DNA from: an uncultured Clostridium sp.
GTDB lineage: Bacteria > Bacillota > Clostridia > Lachnospirales > Lachnospiraceae
Assembly (NCBI GenBank): GCA_900552885.1
Contig: USBM01000169.1
Coordinates: 1-5,109 of the forward strand
Direction: 5' to 3'
DNA length: 5,109 nt
In this document: in pieces, positions 1 through 5,109 of the stretch
How positions within the stretch are numbered: the first letter of the stretch is position 1
Layout of the letters: each line of letters starts with the position of its first letter
Made by a program: the position numbers and the translations under genes
The notes under the pieces: model-generated
What the model saw: the letters and a program-made list of their open reading frames with translations, nothing else
Told to the model about the DNA's origin: nothing
The model's database searches: none

Positions 1-125
1 GTTCTAGTACTGCTGCGTGCGAGTCGTAACGCAAGTGTGCCTGCTGCAACATGACACCACCCAAAAGCCGGGTTCACAACCTAAAACATGCGCGTCCGTC
101 TCACTTACGCTGTGCAAGGGGTAAA
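1..125. other. Unassigned GC-rich left-edge segment downstream of ptsI
   Basis: No gene can be called here. The segment is 67/125 G+C (about 54%), visibly richer than the DNA that follows, and the change coincides with the ptsI stop codon. Two reading frames are open to the left edge: a plus-strand frame from base 1 that ends at a TGA at 52-54 (17 codons), and a minus-strand frame of about 25 codons from a GTG near 74. Neither shows a recognisable motif or a good ribosome binding site. No hairpin followed by a T-run is present, so the expected ptsI terminator is not seen. It could be a neighbouring gene's edge, foreign DNA or a contig-end artefact. Confidence 0.4.
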
Positions 126-1745
126 TTAGTGGAAAGAAGTTTCACGAATCACCTTACGTACCGGCAATACAAAGGTCGGTGAAACGGAAAGCTCATCAAT
201 TCCCATCTTAACAAACTGCTCTGTCAGAGAGGTATCTGCTCCAAGCTCTCCACAGATTCCTACCCAGCAGTTCTCCTTATGTCCGTTATCAATTACCATC
301 TGGATCATCCGAAGGATTGCCGGATGGTGGGAATCATAGATATTGTCAAGTTTCGGATTCTGACGGTCAATTGCTAATGTATACTGTGTCAGATCATTGG
401 TTCCGATACTGAAGAAGTCTACTTCCTTGGCAAGTAAGTCCGAGATCATAACAGCTGCCGGAGTCTCGATCATAATACCAAGCTCTACATCGCCATATTC
501 AATTCCACTCGCATCTAACTCTGCTCGTACTTCCGCACAGATCTTCTTAATCTCCTGCACTTCCTTTACGGAAATGATCATTGGGAACATAATAGAGATG
601 GTCCCAAATGCAGAAGCCCGGTATAGTGCACGAAGCTGTGTCTTAAAGATCTCTACACGATCTAAGCAGATTCGGATTGCACGGTATCCCATTGCCGGAT
701 TCTCTTCGTGTTCCATATTGAAGTAATCTACCTGCTTATCTGCTCCGATATCCAAGGTACGGATTACAACTTTCTTACCTGCCATATTCTGTGCCACAGT
801 CTTATATACCTGGAACTGTTCTTCCTCAGTTGGATAATTGTCCTTCTCTAAATATAAGAATTCGCTACGGAAAAGTCCGATTCCCGCTGCATCATTGGCT
901 AATACATTCGTTACATCTGCAACACTTCCGATATTCGCATATAAATGAATATGTCTGCCGTCCACTGTCTCATCCGGCTGTCCCTTCAACTGGGAAAGAA
1001 GCTCTCTTGCTTCTTCTTCCTTCTTCTTCTCTTCTAAATACTTCTCTAAAGTCGCTACATCCGGGTCTACATAGAAAGTACCTGTCTTACCATCCACGAT
1101 TGCCATCTTGCCATTCCACTCTTCCTTGATATCAATACCAATAAGAGCAGGAATATTCATTGTCCTTGCAAGAATTGCGGTATGGGAATTGGACGATCCT
1201 AACCGGGTAACAAATGCAAGTAATTTTGACTTGTCCATCTGTACGGTCTCACTTGGAGCAAGATCTTCCGCCACAACAATTACCGGCTCTTCTCCTAAAT
1301 CCCCATTGGCGGTACGACCTGTCAACACACTGATCACACGCTCAGAGATATCCTTCACGTCTGCAGCTCTTGCCTTGAAATATTCGTCATCCATCTCCGC
1401 AAACATAACAGAAAAATTATCTCCTGTCGTTGCAACTGCAAACTCTGCATTCACATTATCATTCCGAATGATATTATAGACAGACTCGTTATAATCATCA
1501 TCCTCTAACATCATTGCGTGTACTTCGAAGATCATTGCATTGGCTTCTCCTACCTCTGCTAATGCCTTATCATGCAACGCCCCTAACTGTTCAATCGCCT
1601 TTGCTTTCGCCTCTTCATATCTGGCAATCTCCGCTTCCGGATCTTCCACCTTCGCACGCTTTACCAGCTGCTGATTCTTTGAATAAAATAACACACGTCC
1701 GATGGCCGTGCCCTTAAAAATTGATTTTCCTGTAAATTGTTCCAT
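126..1745 (-). CDS. ptsI: PTS enzyme I (phosphoenolpyruvate-protein phosphotransferase)
   Basis: This is the cytoplasmic first enzyme of the PEP:sugar phosphotransferase system. It takes phosphate from PEP onto its own histidine and passes it to HPr. The 539-residue protein has the full architecture. The N-terminal HPr-binding and phosphohistidine part spans about 1-225, with active-site His188 in GSSNSHTAI (E. coli His189; the usual GG is GS here). The C-terminal PEP-binding TIM barrel spans about 255-539, with Arg293 in GLFRSEF, Arg329 in VIRTLDIG, metal ligands Glu427 (MIETPAA) and Asp451 (FSIGTNDLTQY), Arg461, and catalytic Cys498 in GICGE. It ends soon after VRKVIRET, about 35 residues shorter than the E. 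coli protein, which appears usual for Clostridia. An in-frame ATG 28 codons upstream exists, but the start at 1745 has a GGAGG six bases away and gives the MEQFTGKSIFKG start typical of the family. It lies 230 bp downstream of ptsH on the same strand. Confidence 0.97.
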   Translation of the reverse strand: MEQFTGKSIFKGTAIGRVLFYSKNQQLVKRAKVEDPEAEIARYEEAKAKAIEQLGALHDKALAEVGEANAMIFEVHAMMLEDDDYNESVYNIIRNDNVNAEFAVATTGDNFSVMFAEMDDEYFKARAADVKDISERVISVLTGRTANGDLGEEPVIVVAEDLAPSETVQMDKSKLLAFVTRLGSSNSHTAILARTMNIPALIGIDIKEEWNGKMAIVDGKTGTFYVDPDVATLEKYLEEKKKEEEARELLSQLKGQPDETVDGRHIHLYANIGSVADVTNVLANDAAGIGLFRSEFLYLEKDNYPTEEEQFQVYKTVAQNMAGKKVVIRTLDIGADKQVDYFNMEHEENPAMGYRAIRICLDRVEIFKTQLRALYRASAFGTISIMFPMIISVKEVQEIKKICAEVRAELDASGIEYGDVELGIMIETPAAVMISDLLAKEVDFFSIGTNDLTQYTLAIDRQNPKLDNIYDSHHPAILRMIQMVIDNGHKENCWVGICGELGADTSLTEQFVKMGIDELSVSPTFVLPVRKVIRETSFH

Positions 1746-1751
1746 GTCAAA

Positions 1752-1756
1752 CCTCC
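1752..1756 (-). promoter_or_regulatory. Ribosome binding site of ptsI
   Basis: GGAGG on the minus strand, six bases before the ATG at 1743-1745. It decides the ptsI start against the in-frame ATG at 1827-1829, whose 28-codon extension has no family similarity. Confidence 0.85.
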
Positions 1757-1858
1757 ATTCTGTATATAGCTTTCCCTGTACTCTCCACATTCCCAGGCAT
1801 ATGTACTCACTGCATACTTTGCCACCCATTAACCAGTCATTCTGCTACATTCTTCTTA

Positions 1859-1897
1859 CCTGTCCACATTCATTCTTATGCCAATAGATCGGACAGG
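1859..1897 (-). repeat. 7-bp inverted repeat in ptsH-ptsI intergenic region
   Basis: CCTGTCC (1859-1865) and GGACAGG (1891-1897) are perfect inverted arms separated by 25 bases. In the ptsI leader RNA they could form a stem with a large loop. The segment sits between the ptsH-proximal hairpin and the ptsI ribosome binding site. A protein site or a chance repeat are equally possible. Confidence 0.35.
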
Positions 1898-1915
1898 ATT
1901 TCCTCTAAATCAAGA

Positions 1916-1954
1916 AAGGCTATCACAGTACATCTTGTGTAATGCGACAGCCTT
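1916..1954 (-). terminator. Strong hairpin after ptsH: partial terminator or mRNA processing/stability element
   Basis: The arms 1916-1927 and 1943-1954 pair over 12 bp on the minus-strand RNA, with two G-U wobbles. After a 1x1 mismatch, 4 more base pairs (1929-1932 with 1938-1941) close a 5-base loop (CAAGA on the RNA). The hairpin begins about 20 bases after the ptsH stop codon. The following RNA (TCTTGATTT) is only loosely U-rich, so full intrinsic termination is doubtful. The likely role is attenuation or 3'-end protection that gives more HPr than enzyme I; that role is inferred. Confidence 0.55.
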
Positions 1955-1975
1955 CCTCTCCACAAAAGGTACTTC

Positions 1976-2233
1976 TTACAGATTCTCTTTCATGAACGCT
2001 TCCATCTTAGCAATTGCAGCGTCTTCATCTTCACCTTCTGCTTTGATGACAACCTCTGCTCCATTCTTAACTCCTAAGCTCATAACAGCCATAAGCTTGG
2101 TAGCATCTGCACTCTTACCATTCGCCTCTAATGTGATCTTAGAAGTAAATGCTTTCGCTTCCTTTACAAGCATTCCTGCTGGTCTCGCATGAATTCCAAT
2201 CTCATCTGTGATTACATAAGTAAATTCTTTCAT
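1976..2233 (-). CDS. ptsH: Phosphocarrier protein HPr
   Basis: HPr is the small cytoplasmic phosphocarrier that accepts phosphate from enzyme I and gives it to the sugar-specific EIIA proteins. The 85-residue length is typical. The active site is canonical: His15 in the motif GIHARPAG (residues 13-20), with Arg17. The helix-2 region reads GKSADATKLMAVMSLGV (39-55). When aligned with B. subtilis GKTVNLKSIMGVMSLGI, the regulatory Ser46 position is Lys46, preceded by Thr45; Ser52 is present but corresponds to a different serine. HPr kinase regulation at the usual site therefore looks absent. A purine-rich SD (AGAGAGGAT) ends about 9 bases before the ATG. Expression comes from the strong promoter at 2348-2376, and ptsI follows on the same strand. 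Confidence 0.97.
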   Translation of the reverse strand: MKEFTYVITDEIGIHARPAGMLVKEAKAFTSKITLEANGKSADATKLMAVMSLGVKNGAEVVIKAEGEDEDAAIAKMEAFMKENL

Positions 2234-2272
2234 TGATAAACATCCTCTCTTTCTTGAAATTCGTTCACCATA

Positions 2273-2304
2273 TATGAGAACGATTACCCATATCTCATCT
2301 CATA
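2273..2304 (-). repeat. Inverted repeat in the ptsH 5' leader
   Basis: TATGAGA (2273-2279) and TCTCATA (2298-2304) are perfect 7-bp inverted arms within the roughly 108-base leader between the inferred start of transcription (near 2341) and the ptsH ATG. The stem is AT-rich with an 18-base loop, and an alternative register exists because ATGAGA is repeated. It may be a weak leader fold or a binding site. No known riboswitch or antiterminator target was recognised. Confidence 0.3.
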
Positions 2305-2347
2305 CATTTGTGAAGATTCCTATATTTTTTTGTTTGATTATGAGATG

Positions 2348-2376
2348 ATTATAACAAATGCACAACACGAAGTCAA
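2348..2376 (-). promoter_or_regulatory. Sigma-A promoter of ptsH(-ptsI)
   Basis: On the minus strand, the -35 box TTGACT (2371-2376) is followed by exactly 17 bases and a perfect -10 box TATAAT (2348-2353). A TG one base upstream of the -10 makes it an extended -10 promoter. The predicted transcription start is an A near 2341, giving a leader of about 108 bases to the ptsH ATG. This near-consensus promoter fits the high expression expected of the general PTS proteins. No convincing catabolite-responsive element was seen near it. Confidence 0.88.
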
Positions 2377-2472
2377 TCATTTCTCTCACTTTTCCGTCAT
2401 TTTTTAGTTATTTACCCGATGTAGTATGGCATGTTATCATTGTGTGCACCATATGGTATCATTCTCGCATTG

Positions 2473-3075
2473 TTATTCCTGCAATTTCCTATCATTTCCA
2501 AATATACGTCGGATTCCATAAGAATACATCGGTGTTCCCATGGCACTAGCATTTCCATTCCACGGCAAACTATTCTCTTTTTCCTCTTTTTTCCGGAATA
2601 CACAATCGGTATTACCGCAATGTACACAATGTTCACATCCACTTTGCGATTGTTCTGTCACATAATCTGCCAGCAAAATAACACTCTTTGCCGGTCGGAG
2701 CATTCCCTTCTTCCAGACAACCGTCGACGTATGTAGGCTCTGTAATTGCTCCTGCGCTTTCTCCCCTTCCGGAAACCGATAACTGCCAATCCAGCATCCT
2801 CTCTTCTCATGGACATACTGATTTACTTTCTCATATGCTTTTGATAACAGTTCCATTCCCACACATTCTAAACAGTACGACAATAGCAAATGCTCCCCCA
2901 CTGCATCCGATAACTTATCATATTGATTTCCCAATGTGATCGCACAGGTGACACCTTCTTCCCTGTAACCGATCACTATATGTACCTTTATCAGTTCACA
3001 CGCAAAACGCACCGTTGTCTCGATCATCTGTCGATCTTTCATCTCAAAATGATACCGTTCCATAAATGGATTCAT
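2473..3075 (-). CDS. Methionine synthase activation-domain-like protein (divergent, free-standing)
   Basis: This 200-residue soluble protein resembles the small clostridial proteins related to the activation domain of B12-dependent methionine synthase (MetH). In MetH that domain binds S-adenosylmethionine during reductive reactivation of the cobalamin cofactor. Matching features in order are a CAITLGNQYDKLSD block (about 44-57), a helical segment YCLECVGMELLSKAYEKV (67-84), a RxxxG stretch (Arg100-Gly104) where MetH relatives have RxxxGY or RxxPGYG, MLRPAKSV (125-132) like the family's LIPSKSV, and a cysteine cluster Cys147, Cys150, Cys153, Cys158 followed by FR. The tyrosine of RxxxGY is Glu105 here, so SAM binding may be altered. 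A charged tail of about 40 residues follows the cysteines. No metH or corrinoid protein gene is in the window. The start at 3075 has AAGGAG six bases upstream; a start 16 codons further up (3123) has a weaker site. Assignment is from pattern memory and is moderate. Confidence 0.6.
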   Translation of the reverse strand: MNPFMERYHFEMKDRQMIETTVRFACELIKVHIVIGYREEGVTCAITLGNQYDKLSDAVGEHLLLSYCLECVGMELLSKAYEKVNQYVHEKRGCWIGSYRFPEGEKAQEQLQSLHTSTVVWKKGMLRPAKSVILLADYVTEQSQSGCEHCVHCGNTDCVFRKKEEKENSLPWNGNASAMGTPMYSYGIRRIFGNDRKLQE

Positions 3076-3081
3076 CGGGAT

Positions 3082-3087
3082 CTCCTT
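3082..3087 (-). promoter_or_regulatory. Ribosome binding site deciding the start of the 200-residue gene
   Basis: AAGGAG on the minus strand lies six bases before the ATG at 3073-3075. The upstream in-frame ATG at 3121-3123 has only a weak AAAGAGAA, so the shorter protein is preferred. Confidence 0.75.
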
Positions 3088-3165
3088 GTATGTAATTGTG
3101 CATATATATTGTTCTGTTGTCATAATCTGTTCTCTTTCATAACTTTTTTCATTCGTGCATAATTG

Positions 3166-3196
3166 TTGTTCATTTCGCCCATAATCCTACTATAGA
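3166..3196 (+). promoter_or_regulatory. Candidate promoter of the DUF421 gene
   Basis: A -10-like TATAGA (3191-3196) is preceded by TTGTTC (3166-3171) at 19 bases or TTCATT (3169-3174) at 16 bases. Neither spacing nor box is ideal. It lies in the divergent intergenic region upstream of the plus-strand gene at 3290, giving a leader of about 90 bases. No clear promoter was found for the divergent minus-strand gene. Confidence 0.3.
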
Positions 3197-3215
3197 ATCC
3201 GGCAATCCGATCTTC

Positions 3216-3262
3216 TTCGGCAGATCAAACCTTACGGTTACACCATACCAACGTTTGCCGAA
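3216..3262 (+). repeat. Inverted repeat in the DUF421 gene leader
   Basis: TTCGGCA (3216-3222) and TGCCGAA (3256-3262) are perfect 7-bp inverted arms. Between them AACC (3228-3231) and GGTT (3236-3239) could form a small inner hairpin. The structure ends 27 bases before the ATG of the plus-strand gene, just upstream of its GGAGG. It could fold in the leader RNA or be an operator. It matches no known riboswitch that I recognise. Confidence 0.4.
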
Positions 3263-3289
3263 ATATCAATCCTATTATGGAGGTTATCT

Positions 3290-3997
3290 ATGGAATATCT
3301 TACTATATGCTATCAGGCATTATTTTCTATTATTGCACTTATGATCCTTACCAAGTTCATGGGATACCGTCAGGTATCCCAGTTCAGTATGTTTGATTAT
3401 ATCAACGGCATTACGATCGGTTCCATTGCGGCAGAAATGGCAATCGACTTAGAGGGCAACTTCATGAAACCATTAGTTGCCATGATCGTATACACCGCTG
3501 TTGTAATCCTGTTATCCAGACTGTCGCAAAAATCCATCAAGCTTCGCCGGCTGATCAATGGCAAGGCGATCACAATCTATCAGGATGGGCAGATCTACAA
3601 TGAGAACCTACACAAAGCCAAGATGAATGTCGATGAATTCTTAGTTGAATGCCGTGTCAACGGATACTTTGATCTGTCACAGATTGATAGTGCCGTGCTC
3701 GAGCCAAACGGAAAGATCAGTATTCTCCCCGTTACCAAAAACCGTCCTGCCACACTGAAAGATCTTGGTATTGAACCTACCCAGGAAGAAATCTTTGCCA
3801 ATATCATTATTGACGGAAAAGTCATGCCCGAAAATCTCAAACACATCGGCAGAGATATGAACTGGCTCAACCAGAAACTGGACGGACAGAATATTAAAAA
3901 AATCGAGGACGTCTTTCTTGCGATCTGCGACAAACAGGATAACTTCTATGCTTACCCGAAAGTCAACCAAATCGTGGATCAGGACATCCTCGGATAA
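3290..3997 (+). CDS. YetF-like (DUF421) membrane protein
   Basis: This 235-residue protein belongs to the DUF421/YetF family of Firmicutes membrane proteins (B. subtilis YetF, YdfR, YkjA and others), whose molecular role is not established. Three hydrophobic segments at about 5-24, 36-52 and 60-78 form the N-terminal membrane part, including the family-typical LTKFMGYRQVSQFSMFDYI stretch (20-38). A cytosolic domain follows from about 83, with the characteristic NGKAITIYQDGQIYNENL (90-107), a DEFLVECR helix (115-122) and LEPNGKISILP (137-147). A C-terminal extension of about 80 residues lacks membrane segments. Length is normal for the family. GGAGG at 3279-3283 lies six bases before the ATG and fixes the start. 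It is divergent from the activation-domain-like gene and convergent with the DUF624 gene, its stop only 6 bp from that gene's stop, so it is probably transcribed alone. Confidence 0.9.
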   Translation: MEYLTICYQALFSIIALMILTKFMGYRQVSQFSMFDYINGITIGSIAAEMAIDLEGNFMKPLVAMIVYTAVVILLSRLSQKSIKLRRLINGKAITIYQDGQIYNENLHKAKMNVDEFLVECRVNGYFDLSQIDSAVLEPNGKISILPVTKNRPATLKDLGIEPTQEEIFANIIIDGKVMPENLKHIGRDMNWLNQKLDGQNIKKIEDVFLAICDKQDNFYAYPKVNQIVDQDILG

Positions 3998-4003
3998 GGT
4001 ACT

Positions 4004-4969
4004 CTATTCTTCTTCCGAATTCGACGTAGCTGCAATAATATCCGCAATGGAACGTCTGCCCGCCGGTTTCTCCGGTTCTTTTTCTGTCGTAGTTTTCTCG
4101 CATAACCCACCTTCACCAGCCGTTTCTGATGTTTGCGCTACACGCTCCTGCATGTCGTCTTTCACTTCTTCTGCCATCTCTTTTCCCGGTTGTTCCTGTG
4201 TAGCTACTACTGTTTCTTCCTGTTTCGCCTCTTCTTTTCTTGCCATCTCTTCTGCTAACTTTGCAACCTCGATCTTAGAATCGGCATAGGCATTGTCATA
4301 GCCGACAAGACCGGCTTCTTCCTCCGGTGTCTTATGTTCCTCTTCCCCAAGATATGGCTTAAATATATGACGGAACACCAACGCCTGAAGATACGCGATC
4401 AAAGATACTCCAATAAAGAATACCGCAATTCTTGCAAAGCTGACCATATAGACAATAAGTGCAACCAATGCAAAGATTGCCCAGATCAATATCGTCTCCG
4501 GTACATGCGTAAGTACCATCGCAAGTGCATTCTTGATCGTACCACGATTACTGTTGCTGAATTTTGCAAGCAACGGCCATACAAAAGTAAAGATCATCAG
4601 ATACACCATAAGCATAACGACACTTACAACGGTAAGCGGCTTATAGATACCTGTTCCTGTCGCTTTCCACTGTGACACCCAATACCATACATCCACACTT
4701 AAAATGATGCCAACGGCTAAAAGAATCAGCCACATCACTGTAGACTGCTTGAAATTCTCCTTAAAACTCTTAATATACATCTTGAAAATGTAGCCATCCT
4801 CTCTTCCCCACGTATTGATCGCCACATAATACAGTGCAGTAAGCGCCGGACCAATCGTAAAGATTGGTACACAACTTACCAAAAATATCACATTCAGCAC
4901 AATCATATCCGCAATCCGGTTCATAAACCGGAACAATGGATTATCCATATTAAATACACCATCTAACAT
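4004..4969 (-). CDS. DUF624 (YesL-like) membrane protein with acidic C-terminal tail
   Basis: Residues 1-205 match the DUF624/YesL family, membrane proteins often found beside carbohydrate ABC transporter genes; no biochemical function is established. Five hydrophobic segments lie at about 22-42, 78-98, 111-134, 156-176 and 179-200. Family-typical motifs are FTIGPALTALYYV (37-49) and FKENFKQST (69-77). Residues 206-321 form a low-complexity, Glu/Lys/Ala-rich tail, part of which (about 232-252) looks helical or coiled-coil, ending with RRSIADIIAATSNSEEE. Typical members stop near 205-220 residues, so the tail of about 115 residues is unusual. The start has AGGAG nine bases upstream; a downstream ATG at residue 8 lacks this. 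No sugar transporter gene is visible nearby, but the gene's upstream side leaves the window. Confidence 0.88.
   Translation of the reverse strand: MLDGVFNMDNPLFRFMNRIADMIVLNVIFLVSCVPIFTIGPALTALYYVAINTWGREDGYIFKMYIKSFKENFKQSTVMWLILLAVGIILSVDVWYWVSQWKATGTGIYKPLTVVSVVMLMVYLMIFTFVWPLLAKFSNSNRGTIKNALAMVLTHVPETILIWAIFALVALIVYMVSFARIAVFFIGVSLIAYLQALVFRHIFKPYLGEEEHKTPEEEAGLVGYDNAYADSKIEVAKLAEEMARKEEAKQEETVVATQEQPGKEMAEEVKDDMQERVAQTSETAGEGGLCEKTTTEKEPEKPAGRRSIADIIAATSNSEEE
4062..4083 (+). terminator. Weak candidate plus-strand terminator inside the DUF624 gene
   Basis: CCGG (4063-4066) and CCGG (4072-4075) pair over 4 bp, plus a G-T closing pair, around a 5-base loop. TTCTTTTT follows. It sits about 65 bases after the stop codon of the DUF421 gene and within the 3' end of the opposing gene. 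The stem is short and the match could be chance. Confidence 0.22.
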
Positions 4970-5006
4970 CTTATCTTACTCCTGTCCCTTCTATTTTCTT
5001 ATGTAT

Positions 5007-5034
5007 GATCGGATTCCTTTTCCGATCGGTTTTT
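5007..5034 (+). terminator. Hairpin with T-run, plus-strand terminator-like, in the DUF624 gene leader
   Basis: GATCGGA (5007-5013) and TCCGATC (5021-5027) are perfect 7-bp arms around a 7-base loop. Two G bases and then five T (5030-5034) follow on the plus strand, so in that direction it looks like an intrinsic terminator. No plus-strand gene ends nearby; the closest upstream is the DUF421 gene ending at 3997. On the minus strand the same stem would sit in the 5' leader of the DUF624 mRNA, without a U-tract. Confidence 0.42.
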
Positions 5035-5037
5035 CCT

Positions 5038-5065
5038 ACAATAAATAAACCCGATTTCCCGTCAA
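5038..5065 (-). promoter_or_regulatory. Candidate promoter of the DUF624 gene (proximal)
   Basis: On the minus strand, TTGACG (5060-5065) is followed after 16 bases by TATTGT (5038-5043). The -35 is good and the -10 is poor (4 of 6). It would give a leader of about 60 bases that carries the hairpin at 5007-5027. Confidence 0.33.
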
Positions 5066-5085
5066 AATGAATCCATATATCTTCT

Positions 5086-5091
5086 ATTATA
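5086..5091 (-). promoter_or_regulatory. Candidate distal -10 box for the DUF624 gene
   Basis: A perfect TATAAT on the minus strand. A -35 box at normal spacing would fall just outside the right edge of the window, so the promoter cannot be confirmed. Use of this site would give a leader of about 110 bases. Confidence 0.3.
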
Positions 5092-5109
5092 CTTACCCAC
5101 TTCTATACT

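Noticed and set aside
60..90. GGTTCACAACC resembling a tRNA T-arm
   Set aside because: The flanking bases do not form the 5-bp T stem, and no acceptor, D or anticodon arm can be built around it.
397..1717. Several plus-strand open frames of 67-123 codons across ptsI
   Set aside because: They are antisense shadows of a confidently identified gene, with serine- and leucine-rich translations and no motifs.
1746..1829. 28-codon in-frame N-terminal extension of ptsI
   Set aside because: The residues have no enzyme I similarity, while the internal ATG has an ideal GGAGG and gives the standard family start.
2448..2457. 10-bp perfect palindrome ACCATATGGT downstream of the activation-domain-like gene
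   Set aside because: Short, AT-centred, with no loop or T-run; it is not a terminator and a palindrome of this size can occur by chance.
2412..2642. Minus-strand 76-codon and plus-strand 63- and 101-codon frames overlapping the end of the activation-domain-like gene
   Set aside because: They overlap a better-supported gene in other frames and show neither convincing ribosome binding sites nor domain features.
3229..3243. Partial catabolite-responsive-element-like match (TGTAACCG half on the minus strand)
   Set aside because: Only the first half fits the consensus; the closing CA is missing, so it is not a supported CcpA site.
3595..4289. Minus- and plus-strand open frames across the DUF421/DUF624 junction
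   Set aside because: They are shadows in other frames of the two membrane protein genes, without start signals of their own.

Overview
The window looks like chromosomal DNA of a low-to-moderate-GC Gram-positive bacterium of the Clostridia, most probably a Lachnospiraceae member. The clues are an AT-leaning composition, strong GGAGG-type ribosome binding sites, the short 539-residue enzyme I with a GSSNSHTAI active-site motif, and YetF-like (DUF421) and YesL-like (DUF624) membrane proteins. The assignment rests on pattern recognition, not on a database search.

Layout, left to right. Positions 1-125 contain no recognisable gene and are clearly more GC-rich (67 of 125 bases, about 54%) than the rest. 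The minus strand then carries ptsI (126-1745, enzyme I) and ptsH (1976-2233, HPr), transcribed in the order ptsH then ptsI from a near-consensus extended -10 sigma-A promoter at 2348-2376. A 12+4 bp hairpin without a clean T-tract (1916-1954) lies between them. Further upstream on the same strand, 2473-3075 encodes a 200-residue protein resembling the free-standing relatives of the methionine synthase activation domain, with a C-terminal cysteine cluster.

A 214-bp divergent intergenic region separates it from a plus-strand gene for a YetF/DUF421 membrane protein (3290-3997). That gene converges, with only 6 bp between the stop codons, on a minus-strand gene for a DUF624/YesL-like membrane protein with an unusual acidic tail of about 115 residues (4004-4969). 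The last 140 bases hold the leader and candidate promoters of that gene, plus a hairpin with a T-run that reads as a plus-strand terminator.

How the genes work together: enzyme I and HPr are the general phosphotransfer proteins of the PEP:sugar phosphotransferase system, and they work as a pair. The other three genes have no evident functional tie to it. I see no mobile element, CRISPR array, tRNA or rRNA gene, and no convincing new multigene system. The items most worth a second look are an HPr with lysine at the regulatory Ser46 position, the divergent activation-domain-like protein, the ptsH-ptsI hairpin, the possible antisense run-through of the DUF624 gene, and the composition shift at the left edge.
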